Notes under the pieces: model-generated | What the model was told of the DNA's origin: nothing | Seen by the model: the letters and a program-made list of their open reading frames with translations, nothing else | Databases searched by the model: none | Position numbers and translations under genes: made by a program | Origin: JAFDVL01 sp043736395 | Lineage (GTDB): Bacteria > Acidobacteriota > Blastocatellia > RBC074 | Assembly: GCA_043736395.1 (NCBI GenBank) | Contig: JAYTCQ010000314.1 | Coordinates: 1 to 12,409, forward strand | Direction of reading: 5' to 3' | Length of the DNA stretch: 12,409 nt | Shown here: positions 1 to 7,067 of the stretch, piece by piece | Layout: every line of letters starts with the position of its first letter | Numbering within the stretch: the stretch's first letter is position 1

Positions 1-135
1 AAAGTTATGCCAAATGGGTGATCTTCAAAACCCTTATTAAAAGCGTGTATTTTTAATGTCAAGCGTAAATCTAAGATTTCGACCGCGTAACATGAGTTAT
101 AAGAAACACAAAAGTATTTTTTGATAAAAGTAATT

Positions 136-1587
136 TTACTCTCCTCGTTTCGGCGCCTCAATCTCTCCAACTTTATGTAATTTCATCATTGACGATAGGC
201 TTGGTTGTTCAGGCAGACGTCCGGCCATCGCAATAATTGTCTGACCTTTTTTTGCCGCTCCGCAGCGAAGCAATTCTTCATCGGCCTGTGCCAGCAATTC
301 ATAGCTGAGGCAGTTAAAGTTCAATAAATGCGGCTCTAATCCCCAAATTGCGGAGAGAGAATTTCTGGTTCTCTCATGCGGCGTGAAAGCAATCACTCGT
401 GCGCGGGGGCGAAGGGCTGCCAGATGGCGCGCCATTGTGCCGGACTTACTGAAAACAATAATTAATGGAGACTGAAGCTCCTGCGCGGCGTAAATCGCTG
501 CTTCCGCGATGGCTCGGCCTTCGGTTCCCTTTTGTGATCCGTGAATGATTTCGCGCGTTCGATCTAATTGCGCGGAGCAGGATTTTTCGGTGAATTCGAT
601 GATGCGCGACATGGTTTCGACGGCGGCTACCGGATAGGCTCCGACGGCGGTTTCGGCGGAGAGCATCACGGCGTCTGTACCGTCAATAATCGCGTTGGCT
701 ACGTCAGAGGCTTCGGCACGGGTGGGACGCGGTTCGTGCGTCATGGACTCCAGCATTTGCGTCGCGGTAATGACTAATTTTTCGGCGGCGTTGGCTTTGG
801 CAATAATTTGTTTTTGATAAAATGGAACGCTTTCGACGGAAGATTCTACGCCTAAATCTCCACGCGCGACCATCACGCCGTCGCAGGCTTCGATGATGCC
901 GTCGAGGTCGTTTAGGGCTTCGACCTTTTCAATTTTGGCAATCAGCGGAGTGTTCGCGCCTAAAAATTCAATCAAGGTTTTTGCGCCGATGCAATCACGC
1001 GCACTGCGTACAAACGAAAGGGCGACGTAATCCACTTGCTGTTCAATACCGAAGCGCAAATCTGCGTGATCTTTTTCTGTCATCGAAGGTGCAGAGATTT
1101 TCACACCGGGTAAATTGATCCCTTTGTTTTCTCCTAGCAATCCGCCATTAATCACTCGACAGGAAACATCAGTGGCTTCAACGCGCTCAACCTGTAGTTC
1201 AATTAATCCGTCAGCCAATAAAATTCGATCTCCGATATTCACATCTTTTGAGAGGTGTTTATAAGTCGTCGAAACGCATCCCGCTTCACCCAGCACATCC
1301 CGCGTCGTGATTGTCAGATGATCGCCGGCATTTAAATTAAGCACCTGCCCGTCACGAAGTTTTCCCGTACGAATTTTCGGGCCGCTTAAATCCAGGAGAA
1401 TTGCCAACGGGCGATTGAGTTCGGCGGCAACGGTACGCGCCAGTTTAATTGTTTCCGCGTGAGTTTCGTGTTCACCGTGGGACATATTGACGCGGACGAC
1501 ATCCATTCCGGCTAATAATAATTCACGTAATTTTTCAGGAGAATTTGAGGCAGGGCCTAAGGTCGCTACGATTTTAGCTTTTTTCAT
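136..1587 (-). CDS. pyk: Pyruvate kinase
   Basis: Converts phosphoenolpyruvate and ADP to pyruvate and ATP, the last step of glycolysis, in the cytoplasm. The 483 residues match the usual family length. Visible features are the N-terminal barrel start KIVATLGPAS (4-13), the NMSHG cation/substrate loop (34-38), the family signature LIAKIEKVEA (215-224) with catalytic K218 and metal ligand E220, the second metal ligand D244 in ARGDLGVE, the ITATQMLESM segment (273-282), and a C-terminal regulatory-type domain to the end. The position equivalent to rabbit-muscle Glu117 is K71 (LDLSGPKIRTG), which in this family marks potassium-independent enzymes. The ATG at 1587 gives the canonical MKKAKIVATLGP start. 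I see no strong Shine-Dalgarno. A 14-bp perfect hairpin lies 20 bases upstream and may end the preceding transcript or control pyk. Family assignment is very secure; cation independence is inferred. Confidence 0.98.
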   Translation of the reverse strand: MKKAKIVATLGPASNSPEKLRELLLAGMDVVRVNMSHGEHETHAETIKLARTVAAELNRPLAILLDLSGPKIRTGKLRDGQVLNLNAGDHLTITTRDVLGEAGCVSTTYKHLSKDVNIGDRILLADGLIELQVERVEATDVSCRVINGGLLGENKGINLPGVKISAPSMTEKDHADLRFGIEQQVDYVALSFVRSARDCIGAKTLIEFLGANTPLIAKIEKVEALNDLDGIIEACDGVMVARGDLGVESSVESVPFYQKQIIAKANAAEKLVITATQMLESMTHEPRPTRAEASDVANAIIDGTDAVMLSAETAVGAYPVAAVETMSRIIEFTEKSCSAQLDRTREIIHGSQKGTEGRAIAEAAIYAAQELQSPLIIVFSKSGTMARHLAALRPRARVIAFTPHERTRNSLSAIWGLEPHLLNFNCLSYELLAQADEELLRCGAAKKGQTIIAMAGRLPEQPSLSSMMKLHKVGEIEAPKRGE

Positions 1588-1606
1588 GGGGCGAATTCTA
1601 ACAAGA

Positions 1607-1640
1607 ATGCGGTCAAATCAGCTATGTGATTTGACCGCAT
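1607..1640 (-). terminator. Perfect 14-bp hairpin between redox genes and pyk
   Basis: Arms 1607-1620 (ATGCGGTCAAATCA) and 1627-1640 are perfect reverse complements around a 6-base loop. Read on the minus strand, the structure lies 26 bases past the stop of the CAHS protein gene and 19 bases before the pyk start. It is followed by a moderately T-rich ATTCTTGTT. It could be an imperfect intrinsic terminator, an operator palindrome, or both. The symmetry is certain; the role is inferred. Confidence 0.5.
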
Positions 1641-1666
1641 AAAAATAATTTAAGGTTGTATTAATT

Positions 1667-2224
1667 CTAATTTTTCGCTAAAGCCGCAGCGATAGCGGCT
1701 TTGAGGTCGGCTTCCGTTTTCGCATTGTGACCGTAGTTATGCAGTACAAGTTTTCCGTCGCGTCCGAAGACTAACGTTTGCGGTGCGGAAATATCACGCG
1801 AATCAACATAATTCACAAATTCAGTTTCAGAAATTTGCGCGACCGGATACGTAATGCCCTGGTCTTTAATGAATTGCCTCACGCGTTCGACTGAAGAAGA
1901 TTCCGATTCCAATCCGATAATTTGCAGATCATTCGTGGAAGCCATTTCTGTCATCGTTTCTTTGATATGATCGCGCGAATGAGCGCAGGACATGCCAAAG
2001 AAATCCAGTACGACAACTTTACCGCGCAGGCTCATAAGCGAATATTGCGCTCCGTCTACCGTATTCAATCTATTTTGCACGACACTATCTTTTGGTAATT
2101 TTCCGACTTTGCTGATGGCTTCAGTGATCAATGGTCTAACGATTGAAAATCCAAGTATCATCAGGAAGCCAAATGCAAAAAATAAGGCTCTGAATTTAAG
2201 TAAAGAAATTTTGGCTGCTTTCAT
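1667..2224 (-). CDS. Membrane-anchored TlpA-like thioredoxin-fold protein with CAHS active site
   Basis: A 185-residue protein with one N-terminal hydrophobic segment (about 8-29) that probably anchors it with the thioredoxin fold outside the cytoplasm. The fold is shown by LRGKVVVLDFF (66-76), the redox site position C80-A-H-S83, and the cis-proline region SAPQTLVF with P148. The normal CxxC is CxxS, so the resolving cysteine is missing and ordinary dithiol reductase chemistry is unlikely. A monothiol, trapping, isomerase or peroxidase-like role is possible but unproven. It resembles the upstream neighbour in several stretches (SLRGK/R, the DH after the active site, ITYPV/VSYPV, PQ...VFG..GK), suggesting tandem duplication. 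The ATG is preceded by AAGGTG with a 5-base gap, and the gene lies 32 bases after its upstream neighbour, so co-transcription is likely. Confidence 0.88.
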   Translation of the reverse strand: MKAAKISLLKFRALFFAFGFLMILGFSIVRPLITEAISKVGKLPKDSVVQNRLNTVDGAQYSLMSLRGKVVVLDFFGMSCAHSRDHIKETMTEMASTNDLQIIGLESESSSVERVRQFIKDQGITYPVAQISETEFVNYVDSRDISAPQTLVFGRDGKLVLHNYGHNAKTEADLKAAIAAALAKN

Positions 2225-2256
2225 TTTTTCACCTTTCCAATTTAATACTCGTAAAT

Positions 2257-2946
2257 TTATTTTTTGCGACGGGTGACCGCCGCAGTTTTATTTGCAGGAG
2301 CTGTATTTGCAGTAACTTTCGGTAATGATGCTGGAGATACTTGCGCTGGCGCAGTTTCACCTAAAGCGGCTTGCGCCAGCGTATTGAGTTCTTTCGTGTT
2401 GGCTTCGCTCCAGCCAATCCAACGCTTCATCATTTTCCCGTTTTTCCCGAACATCACGACTTGCGGAACACTGTGATTATGGCTGTCAGCATAGTAGGCA
2501 AGAACTTCGTTGCTTAAAAAACCGACCGGGTAACTGACTCCATAATCGGCAACAAATTTTTTCACCTTGGCAGCATCTTCTTTTTTGTCAGTTGCCAATC
2601 CTAAAATGATCATGCCCTGCGCTTTGTATTGATTGAAGGCTTTTGCCATGTGGGGTGCGTGATCCTGACAATGTGTACACCACGAAGCAAACATATCAAT
2701 GATGCAAACTCGTCCACGCAGGCTTGAGAGCTTCACTTTTTTTCCGTCAATCATTGTGACTTCCATTTCAGGAGTGTCAGATGATCCGTCGGCTGCCGGT
2801 AATTCAGGAATATCTTCTTTTACCACAGCGGCTTTTTTAACAGGCGATTTCGCAGAATTATGCGCTACGGCAGAAACAGCAAATAACGCGAACAATGATA
2901 AGCAAACGATGAACGATTTGCTGAAAGACAGGTTTTTGTGAAACAT
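2257..2946 (-). CDS. Secreted TlpA-family thiol-disulfide protein with CTHC active site
   Basis: A 229-residue exported thioredoxin-fold protein, probably periplasmic. The signal peptide is residues 1-28 with a plausible cut after AVSAVA. The fold core has LRGRVCIIDMF (76-86), the active site C90-T-H-C93, and the cis-proline P161 in HSVPQVVMFG. Residues from about 195 to the end form an Ala/Pro/Thr-rich low-complexity tail ending in RRKK. The family reduces or exchanges disulfides in exported proteins; the partner here is unknown. The start is the ATG at 2946, because AGGAG lies 8 bases upstream and the product then begins with a clean signal peptide. An in-frame ATG at 3012 would add 22 residues that spoil it. 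The gene sits between two related redox genes in one apparent operon. Confidence 0.92.
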   Translation of the reverse strand: MFHKNLSFSKSFIVCLSLFALFAVSAVAHNSAKSPVKKAAVVKEDIPELPAADGSSDTPEMEVTMIDGKKVKLSSLRGRVCIIDMFASWCTHCQDHAPHMAKAFNQYKAQGMIILGLATDKKEDAAKVKKFVADYGVSYPVGFLSNEVLAYYADSHNHSVPQVVMFGKNGKMMKRWIGWSEANTKELNTLAQAALGETAPAQVSPASLPKVTANTAPANKTAAVTRRKK

Positions 2947-2954
2947 AGTGAATA

Positions 2955-2959
2955 CTCCT
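2955..2959 (-). promoter_or_regulatory. Shine-Dalgarno AGGAG deciding the CTHC protein start
   Basis: AGGAG on the minus strand ends 8 bases before the ATG at 2946. It supports that start over the longer in-frame ATG at 3012. Confidence 0.75.
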
Positions 2960-2961
2960 GG

Positions 2962-3011
2962 AAAGGGGGGTCGGTGATTGGTTGTCCGTGATCGGCGACA
3001 ACTGACCACCA
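2962..3011. repeat. Short imperfect repeat stretch between two TlpA genes
   Basis: This 50-base gap holds two related units, CGGTGATTGG and CCGTGATCGG, and the inverted pair GTTGTC (2981-2986) / GACAAC (2997-3002). It looks like a small intergenic repeat rather than coding DNA. It shows no promoter-like element that I can defend. Confidence 0.4.
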
Positions 3012-3635
3012 CTATAATTGTTTGGCAATTGCTTCTTCAAGTTGGGCCATACTATGACGCGGATCGCTGCCGATAAGATGCTCAACGAGCTTGCCTTCGC
3101 GTGAAATTAAAAACAGTTGCGGGATCGGCGCTCCCAGGCCGGTGTTATCTTCCGTACCATCAAGAAAAGCGCGTTGAATCTTTTCACTGGCGTAAGCCAC
3201 AGTGTAGTTGATTCCGGCTTGTTGCATAAATTCTTTGACCAATCCGCGATCCTGTTCTTCGTCAATATTTAATCCAACTACCATAAATCCCTGGTCGCGG
3301 TATTTTTGATTTAAGGCTGCCAGCTTCGGAGCCTGCTCACGACACGGCGCGCAAAAGGTCGCCCACACATCTACTAAAACAACTTTACCTTTTAAATCTC
3401 CAAATTTTATTTTCTTACCGTCTGGCTGCAAAAGTTCGTCAGCTGAAACAGATTGAATATTTTTTTCGCGTAAGACGGCTCCGGGTTCTTTTGATGGAGA
3501 TGAAAATTTCGCGCGAGCAATGGTCTCAATCGGCTTCACCTCGGAGGTAGCTTTCGGCGGCGGAGCACTATCACATGCCAGGATGAAGGCTGCAACAAAA
3601 ATAATCAGCGCAAATTTTCTAGTTAATATAGTCAT
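3012..3635 (-). CDS. TlpA-family thioredoxin-fold lipoprotein with CAPC active site
   Basis: A 207-residue predicted lipoprotein reductase or disulfide-exchange protein. The N-terminus has a short basic region, a hydrophobic stretch and the lipobox ILAC with C21 as the lipidated residue. A Pro/Ser/Lys-rich linker follows (about 22-60). The thioredoxin-like domain has LKGKVVLVDVWATFCAPC (81-98) with C95 and C98, and the cis-proline P172 in PIPQLFLI. The sequence is close to the ResA/TlpA group, which keeps periplasmic thiols reduced, for example for cytochrome c maturation; no cytochrome gene is present here, so the substrate is open. The ATG at 3635 is chosen because it places the lipobox correctly; upstream in-frame ATGs (to 3740) lie inside yacG. 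It overlaps the end of yacG by 17 bases, which suggests translational coupling. Confidence 0.93.
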   Translation of the reverse strand: MTILTRKFALIIFVAAFILACDSAPPPKATSEVKPIETIARAKFSSPSKEPGAVLREKNIQSVSADELLQPDGKKIKFGDLKGKVVLVDVWATFCAPCREQAPKLAALNQKYRDQGFMVVGLNIDEEQDRGLVKEFMQQAGINYTVAYASEKIQRAFLDGTEDNTGLGAPIPQLFLISREGKLVEHLIGSDPRHSMAQLEEAIAKQL

Positions 3636-3837
3636 GCTCTTCGTTGTCCGGGATTTTATCAAGGCTCTCAAAATTAACCAGATCGTCGTGACCAGGCTCG
3701 GATAAACGATACCCTTCATCTGCCCACGTGCCCAGATCAATCATTTGACATCGCTCCGAACAAAAAGGGCGAGTCGGATTTTCATTGCCTTGCGCATCGC
3801 GCCAATAAGTTTCTTTTTGACAGTATGGACACTTCAT
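3619..3837 (-). CDS. yacG: YacG-family zinc protein, DNA gyrase inhibitor
   Basis: A 72-residue cytoplasmic protein. The E. coli family member binds GyrB and inhibits DNA gyrase. The zinc site is visible as C3-P-Y-C6 and C26-S-E-R-C30, followed by the family block QMIDLGTWADEGYRL. The spacing is CX2CX19CX3C, four residues longer in the loop (around AQGNEN, 15-20) than in E. coli YacG. The C-terminus is acidic, as is usual. It is first in the minus-strand group and overlaps the CAPC lipoprotein gene by 17 bases. A weak AAGG lies about 10 bases before the ATG. The family call is strong; the gyrase effect is known for homologues and not shown here. Confidence 0.93.
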   Translation of the reverse strand: MKCPYCQKETYWRDAQGNENPTRPFCSERCQMIDLGTWADEGYRLSEPGHDDLVNFESLDKIPDNEEHDYIN

Positions 3838-3942
3838 AATTTAAGCCTTAATCATACCGAATTTTTGGCGAAAATCGAAATCTAATTCAAAGCGTGCGAT
3901 AATGGATTAAATCATTGATTATTTTTTAGGTAAAAAACGATT
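3838..3942. promoter_or_regulatory. Divergent intergenic region between yacG and the M16 protease
   Basis: This 105-base AT-rich gap must hold start signals for both directions. Toward yacG, TATGAT (minus strand, 3851-3856) is a good -10 match, but its -35 is poor and it lies only 14 bases from the ATG. Toward the protease, GATAAT (3898-3903) is a possible -10 without a clear -35. Its AGGT Shine-Dalgarno is weak, with a 12-base gap. Individual promoter assignments are tentative. Confidence 0.4.
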
Positions 3943-6900
3943 ATGAAAACGAAAATACTAAGTCTGATTCTTCTTTCATTTTCTGTGCAAATTTTCGCAC
4001 AAAGCGGACGCGGACGGAATGCTCCGCCTCCGCCTCCAAAACCTACCCCGAATCAGCCAGCCGTCGCAGTTCCGACGATTCTTAATTTGCCAGACGGCGG
4101 TAAGATTGTGAAACACGAAGTCAATAATGCAACTTCGCGTTTTGTGCTTAAAAACGGGCTGACTGTCATTATTCGTGAAAAACATTCCGTTCCGCTCGCC
4201 GCTGTGACGACGTACATCAAAGCCGGATATTTTAATGAAGCGGATGAAACCGTAGGTCTTGCGCATTTAATGGAACACATGTTTTTCAAGGGTACGACTT
4301 CGCGACCGCTCGGCGTGATCGAAAGGGATACGGCGAAGCTTGGTGGACAACTTAATGCCAGCACTTCCTACGAAAAAACTTCTTATTACGCGATTGCTCC
4401 GTCTGAAAGTTTGCCAAAAATTTTAGAGATTCAAGCGGATATGCTTTTGAATCCAACTTTCGATCCAGAAGAAATAAAAAAAGAAGCGCTCGTAGTAATT
4501 CAGGAAAGTAAACGAAAACAGGATAATGCTACGGCGCTGGCATTGGAAAAAATGTATGGAACCGCTTTTACAACCCATCGCATGAAGCGCTGGCGGATCG
4601 GATCAGAAGCAGTTTTGCAAGCCGCCACTCGTGAACAATTGCAGGTGTATTATCAGAGCTTTTATCGTCCTGAAAACACTGTTCTCGTCATTGTGGGCGA
4701 TGTTTTTACGATGCAAATTATTGGACAGGTTCAACAGCTCTACGCCAACTTCGCAGCGGCTCCAAAAGTTGAAATCAAGCCTGAAAATAAAGACACTTCG
4801 GCTCCAGCTTCAACTGTCAAAAAGCCTGTCGCTCAAGCCAATCCCAAAACAGCAACCGCTACTAAACCCGCACCGAAAGAACCGGTCATCGCGGTGGTAG
4901 TTCCGGCTGTTCCGGTTGCTCCTGTTTCGTCGCTCGGCCTTGAAGAAGCTGCGCAGGAAAAATTACGCTACAGCAATGAACGCGGAGACATCGGGCAATC
5001 CGTCATCACCTTCGGCTATCACATTCCAGCCTTAACAAAAACTGCCGAAGGATTAAAAGAGCAAGCCGCGCTCGAAGTGATGTCTGCCGTTTTAGGACTG
5101 GGGCGCGGCGCGCGTTTGCATCAATCTTTGATTGAAAAAAATGCTTCTGCTGCCAGCGTCAATGTTGATGTTTCATCGCTGCCGACGGCTGGAATTTTCA
5201 GTGCGCAATTGACTGTCGCTCCTGAACGGATTGATCGCGCCGAAGCTGATTATTTCAGGGAAATCGAAAAATTCCGACGGGAAATTGTGAGTGATGGCGA
5301 ATTGCAACGCGCAAAATCCATGTTGGAAAAAAACTTTTATAATGCGACTGTGGCTTTGAATCATGAATCTGAACTTTTAGCGCATTATCAATTACAACTG
5401 GGCGATTTTAAATTGCTGGATTCAGCGATGGATCGAATGCTCGCAGTCACTGCCAAAGATGTTCAGCAGGTCGCGGCAAAATATTTTTCGCTCAGCAATA
5501 CGACCGTTCACGAATATGAACCGCGCACCGCGACGGCTCGCACTTACACGCCCGAAAAATTTTCCGACGCCGTAGCTATTTTCGCTCCCGCCGCCCTTCA
5601 ATCTATCAAGCCCGAAGACATCAAACCGGCGGTAAATCTGAAACAATTCGCGCAAGGCAAAGAACGAAATAATAACGCCGATGCCGACAAAGTTTCGTTT
5701 GCTCCGCTACCACTTCCAATTAAGGATTTTTCGGTGTATCGCGGCCCGCGTGCCTACGTGCGCGAAGATAAAGGACAGCCCAAGTTAACTGTTGGCATAT
5801 TTTTTCAGGGCGGGAGATTAACGGAAGATCAATCCAATAGTGGCATTACGGAATTGATGTTACGCGCGATGATGAAAAGTACGATGACGCGCAAAGGCGA
5901 TTTGATCGCGCTGGAAATGGAAAGTTACGGCGGAGAAATCACCCTTGTAAATGAACCGGATTTCTTTGGCTATAGCTTGGATGTTTTATCGCGCAATGCC
6001 GAAAAAGCGGTCAACGTGCTGATGGAAATTATTGAAAATCCTTACTTCGATCCAAAAGACATTACGCGTGAAAAAGAAGCCATCACAGCGCAGCAGATTC
6101 AACAGCGCGACAGCAGTTTGCAACGTCCACTCGAACTGGCAATGGCTTCGATTTATGCGGGACATCCGTACGGTTTACCGCGCTACGGCTTACCCGCCGC
6201 GCTTAAACCCGTCACCGATGAAACGCTCGAAGCGTGGCATAAAAAATCAATCAAGCGACAATTACCGTTAGTAGTTTTGGTCGGCGACACGGATGGATCG
6301 GCGCTGGTTGCCAGCATTTTCGCTGAAGGAGTCAAACGCAGTAGCAGTGATCTTGATCAGGTTTTAAAGGTAAATTTGCCTCCTTTGACAGAGACTCCGC
6401 AGGAAAAAATCGAACCCAGAAATCGCAAGCAAACGGCGCAGGTTATCGCCTTTCGGATGCCAGCGACAACGAATCCGTATGCCTTGCAGGTACTGCAAAA
6501 TTATGCGTCCGGAATGGGCGGCAGACTTTTCACAGAACTCCGCGACAAGCAGAGCCTGGCGTATACAGTGAGACTTAATTACCAGCAAAATCTGGCTTCC
6601 GGGGCATTGTTGGCCTACATTGCAACTTCGCCGGAAAACGAAGCCCGCGCTAAAGAAGGCTTATTAAAAGAGCTGGAAGGTTTAATTAAGACGCCGCCCA
6701 GCGAAGATGAATTTGAGCGCGGACGCAATGCCGCCATTGGATCATTTGCCGTCCGGTTGCAATCCAGCGAAGCGCGTCTCATGGAATACGTCAAAACCAT
6801 CATCGCGGGACGAAAACCTGCTGACGTTGAAAATCAGCCGGAACTAATTCGTGCTGTCAAACCGGAAGATATTAAAACCACCACTGAAGCGATTATTAAA

Positions 6901-6951
6901 TTAAATCAAGCCGGACGTGGAGTAGTTCGTGGTGAGGCGATTAAAAATTAA
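3943..6951 (+). CDS. Secreted M16 zinc protease, two-half fusion (active plus degenerate)
   Basis: A 1002-residue exported metallopeptidase. The signal peptide is 1-20 (cut after IFAQ), followed by a polyproline stretch (28-32). The first half (about 66-525) carries the inverted zinc motif H108-L-M-E111-H112, with E188 as third ligand and E181 seven residues before it (EALVVIQE), as in pitrilysin-type enzymes. The second half (about 595-985) has the same fold, but the motif is ELMLR (637-641), so it cannot bind zinc this way. It keeps the substrate-binding block GGRLFTELRDKQSLAYTV (859-876). This is the active/inactive pairing of mitochondrial processing peptidase joined in one chain. An Ala/Pro/Lys-rich linker (about 275-330) interrupts the first half. 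The likely job is peptide degradation outside the cytoplasm; the substrate is unknown. A 31-bp-arm palindrome starts 7 bases after the stop. Confidence 0.96.
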   Translation: MKTKILSLILLSFSVQIFAQSGRGRNAPPPPPKPTPNQPAVAVPTILNLPDGGKIVKHEVNNATSRFVLKNGLTVIIREKHSVPLAAVTTYIKAGYFNEADETVGLAHLMEHMFFKGTTSRPLGVIERDTAKLGGQLNASTSYEKTSYYAIAPSESLPKILEIQADMLLNPTFDPEEIKKEALVVIQESKRKQDNATALALEKMYGTAFTTHRMKRWRIGSEAVLQAATREQLQVYYQSFYRPENTVLVIVGDVFTMQIIGQVQQLYANFAAAPKVEIKPENKDTSAPASTVKKPVAQANPKTATATKPAPKEPVIAVVVPAVPVAPVSSLGLEEAAQEKLRYSNERGDIGQSVITFGYHIPALTKTAEGLKEQAALEVMSAVLGLGRGARLHQSLIEKNASAASVNVDVSSLPTAGIFSAQLTVAPERIDRAEADYFREIEKFRREIVSDGELQRAKSMLEKNFYNATVALNHESELLAHYQLQLGDFKLLDSAMDRMLAVTAKDVQQVAAKYFSLSNTTVHEYEPRTATARTYTPEKFSDAVAIFAPAALQSIKPEDIKPAVNLKQFAQGKERNNNADADKVSFAPLPLPIKDFSVYRGPRAYVREDKGQPKLTVGIFFQGGRLTEDQSNSGITELMLRAMMKSTMTRKGDLIALEMESYGGEITLVNEPDFFGYSLDVLSRNAEKAVNVLMEIIENPYFDPKDITREKEAITAQQIQQRDSSLQRPLELAMASIYAGHPYGLPRYGLPAALKPVTDETLEAWHKKSIKRQLPLVVLVGDTDGSALVASIFAEGVKRSSSDLDQVLKVNLPPLTETPQEKIEPRNRKQTAQVIAFRMPATTNPYALQVLQNYASGMGGRLFTELRDKQSLAYTVRLNYQQNLASGALLAYIATSPENEARAKEGLLKELEGLIKTPPSEDEFERGRNAAIGSFAVRLQSSEARLMEYVKTIIAGRKPADVENQPELIRAVKPEDIKTTTEAIIKLNQAGRGVVRGEAIKN

Positions 6952-6957
6952 AAATTT

Positions 6958-7051
6958 AATTAGACTGGATTAACAAGATTTACAGGATGACCTCAATGAT
7001 TTTGATTTATGTTTTTTCTAATCGTGTAAATCTTGTTAATCCAGTCTAATT
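6958..7051. repeat. 94-bp long inverted repeat (31-bp arms)
   Basis: Arms 6958-6988 and 7021-7051 are reverse complements at 30 of 31 positions, around a 32-base loop. The core reads GATTAACAAGATTTACA. It fills most of the gap between the M16 gene and thiL. Similar 'aatcttgttaatcc' sequences recur as dispersed intergenic repeats in several bacterial genomes (recalled, not searched). It could act as a transcript end or RNA-stabilising structure for the protease mRNA; no typical T-tract directly follows. Confidence 0.85.
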
Positions 7052-7067
7052 TTCTATCCCTCTTTCA

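Noticed and set aside
3..56. Open 17-codon stretch to TAA at the left edge on the plus strand, a possible 3' end of a gene converging on pyk
   Set aside because: Too short to recognise and without supporting features; the rest of 1-135 shows no convincing terminator or gene.
2947..3012. 22-codon extension of the CTHC protein
   Set aside because: It reads through a repeat stretch and places residues before an otherwise clean signal peptide; AGGAG supports the ATG at 2946.
3636..3740. 35-codon extension of the CAPC lipoprotein
   Set aside because: It lies wholly inside yacG in another frame and would put the lipobox cysteine near residue 56.
3976..6803. Several minus-strand frames of 60-100 codons opposite the M16 gene
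   Set aside because: They are antisense shadows of a long, well-supported protease gene, without start signals or recognisable motifs.
6952..7067. TPP riboswitch upstream of thiL
   Set aside because: The gap is occupied by the long palindrome; the conserved CUGAGA-type and other TPP-box elements are not visible.
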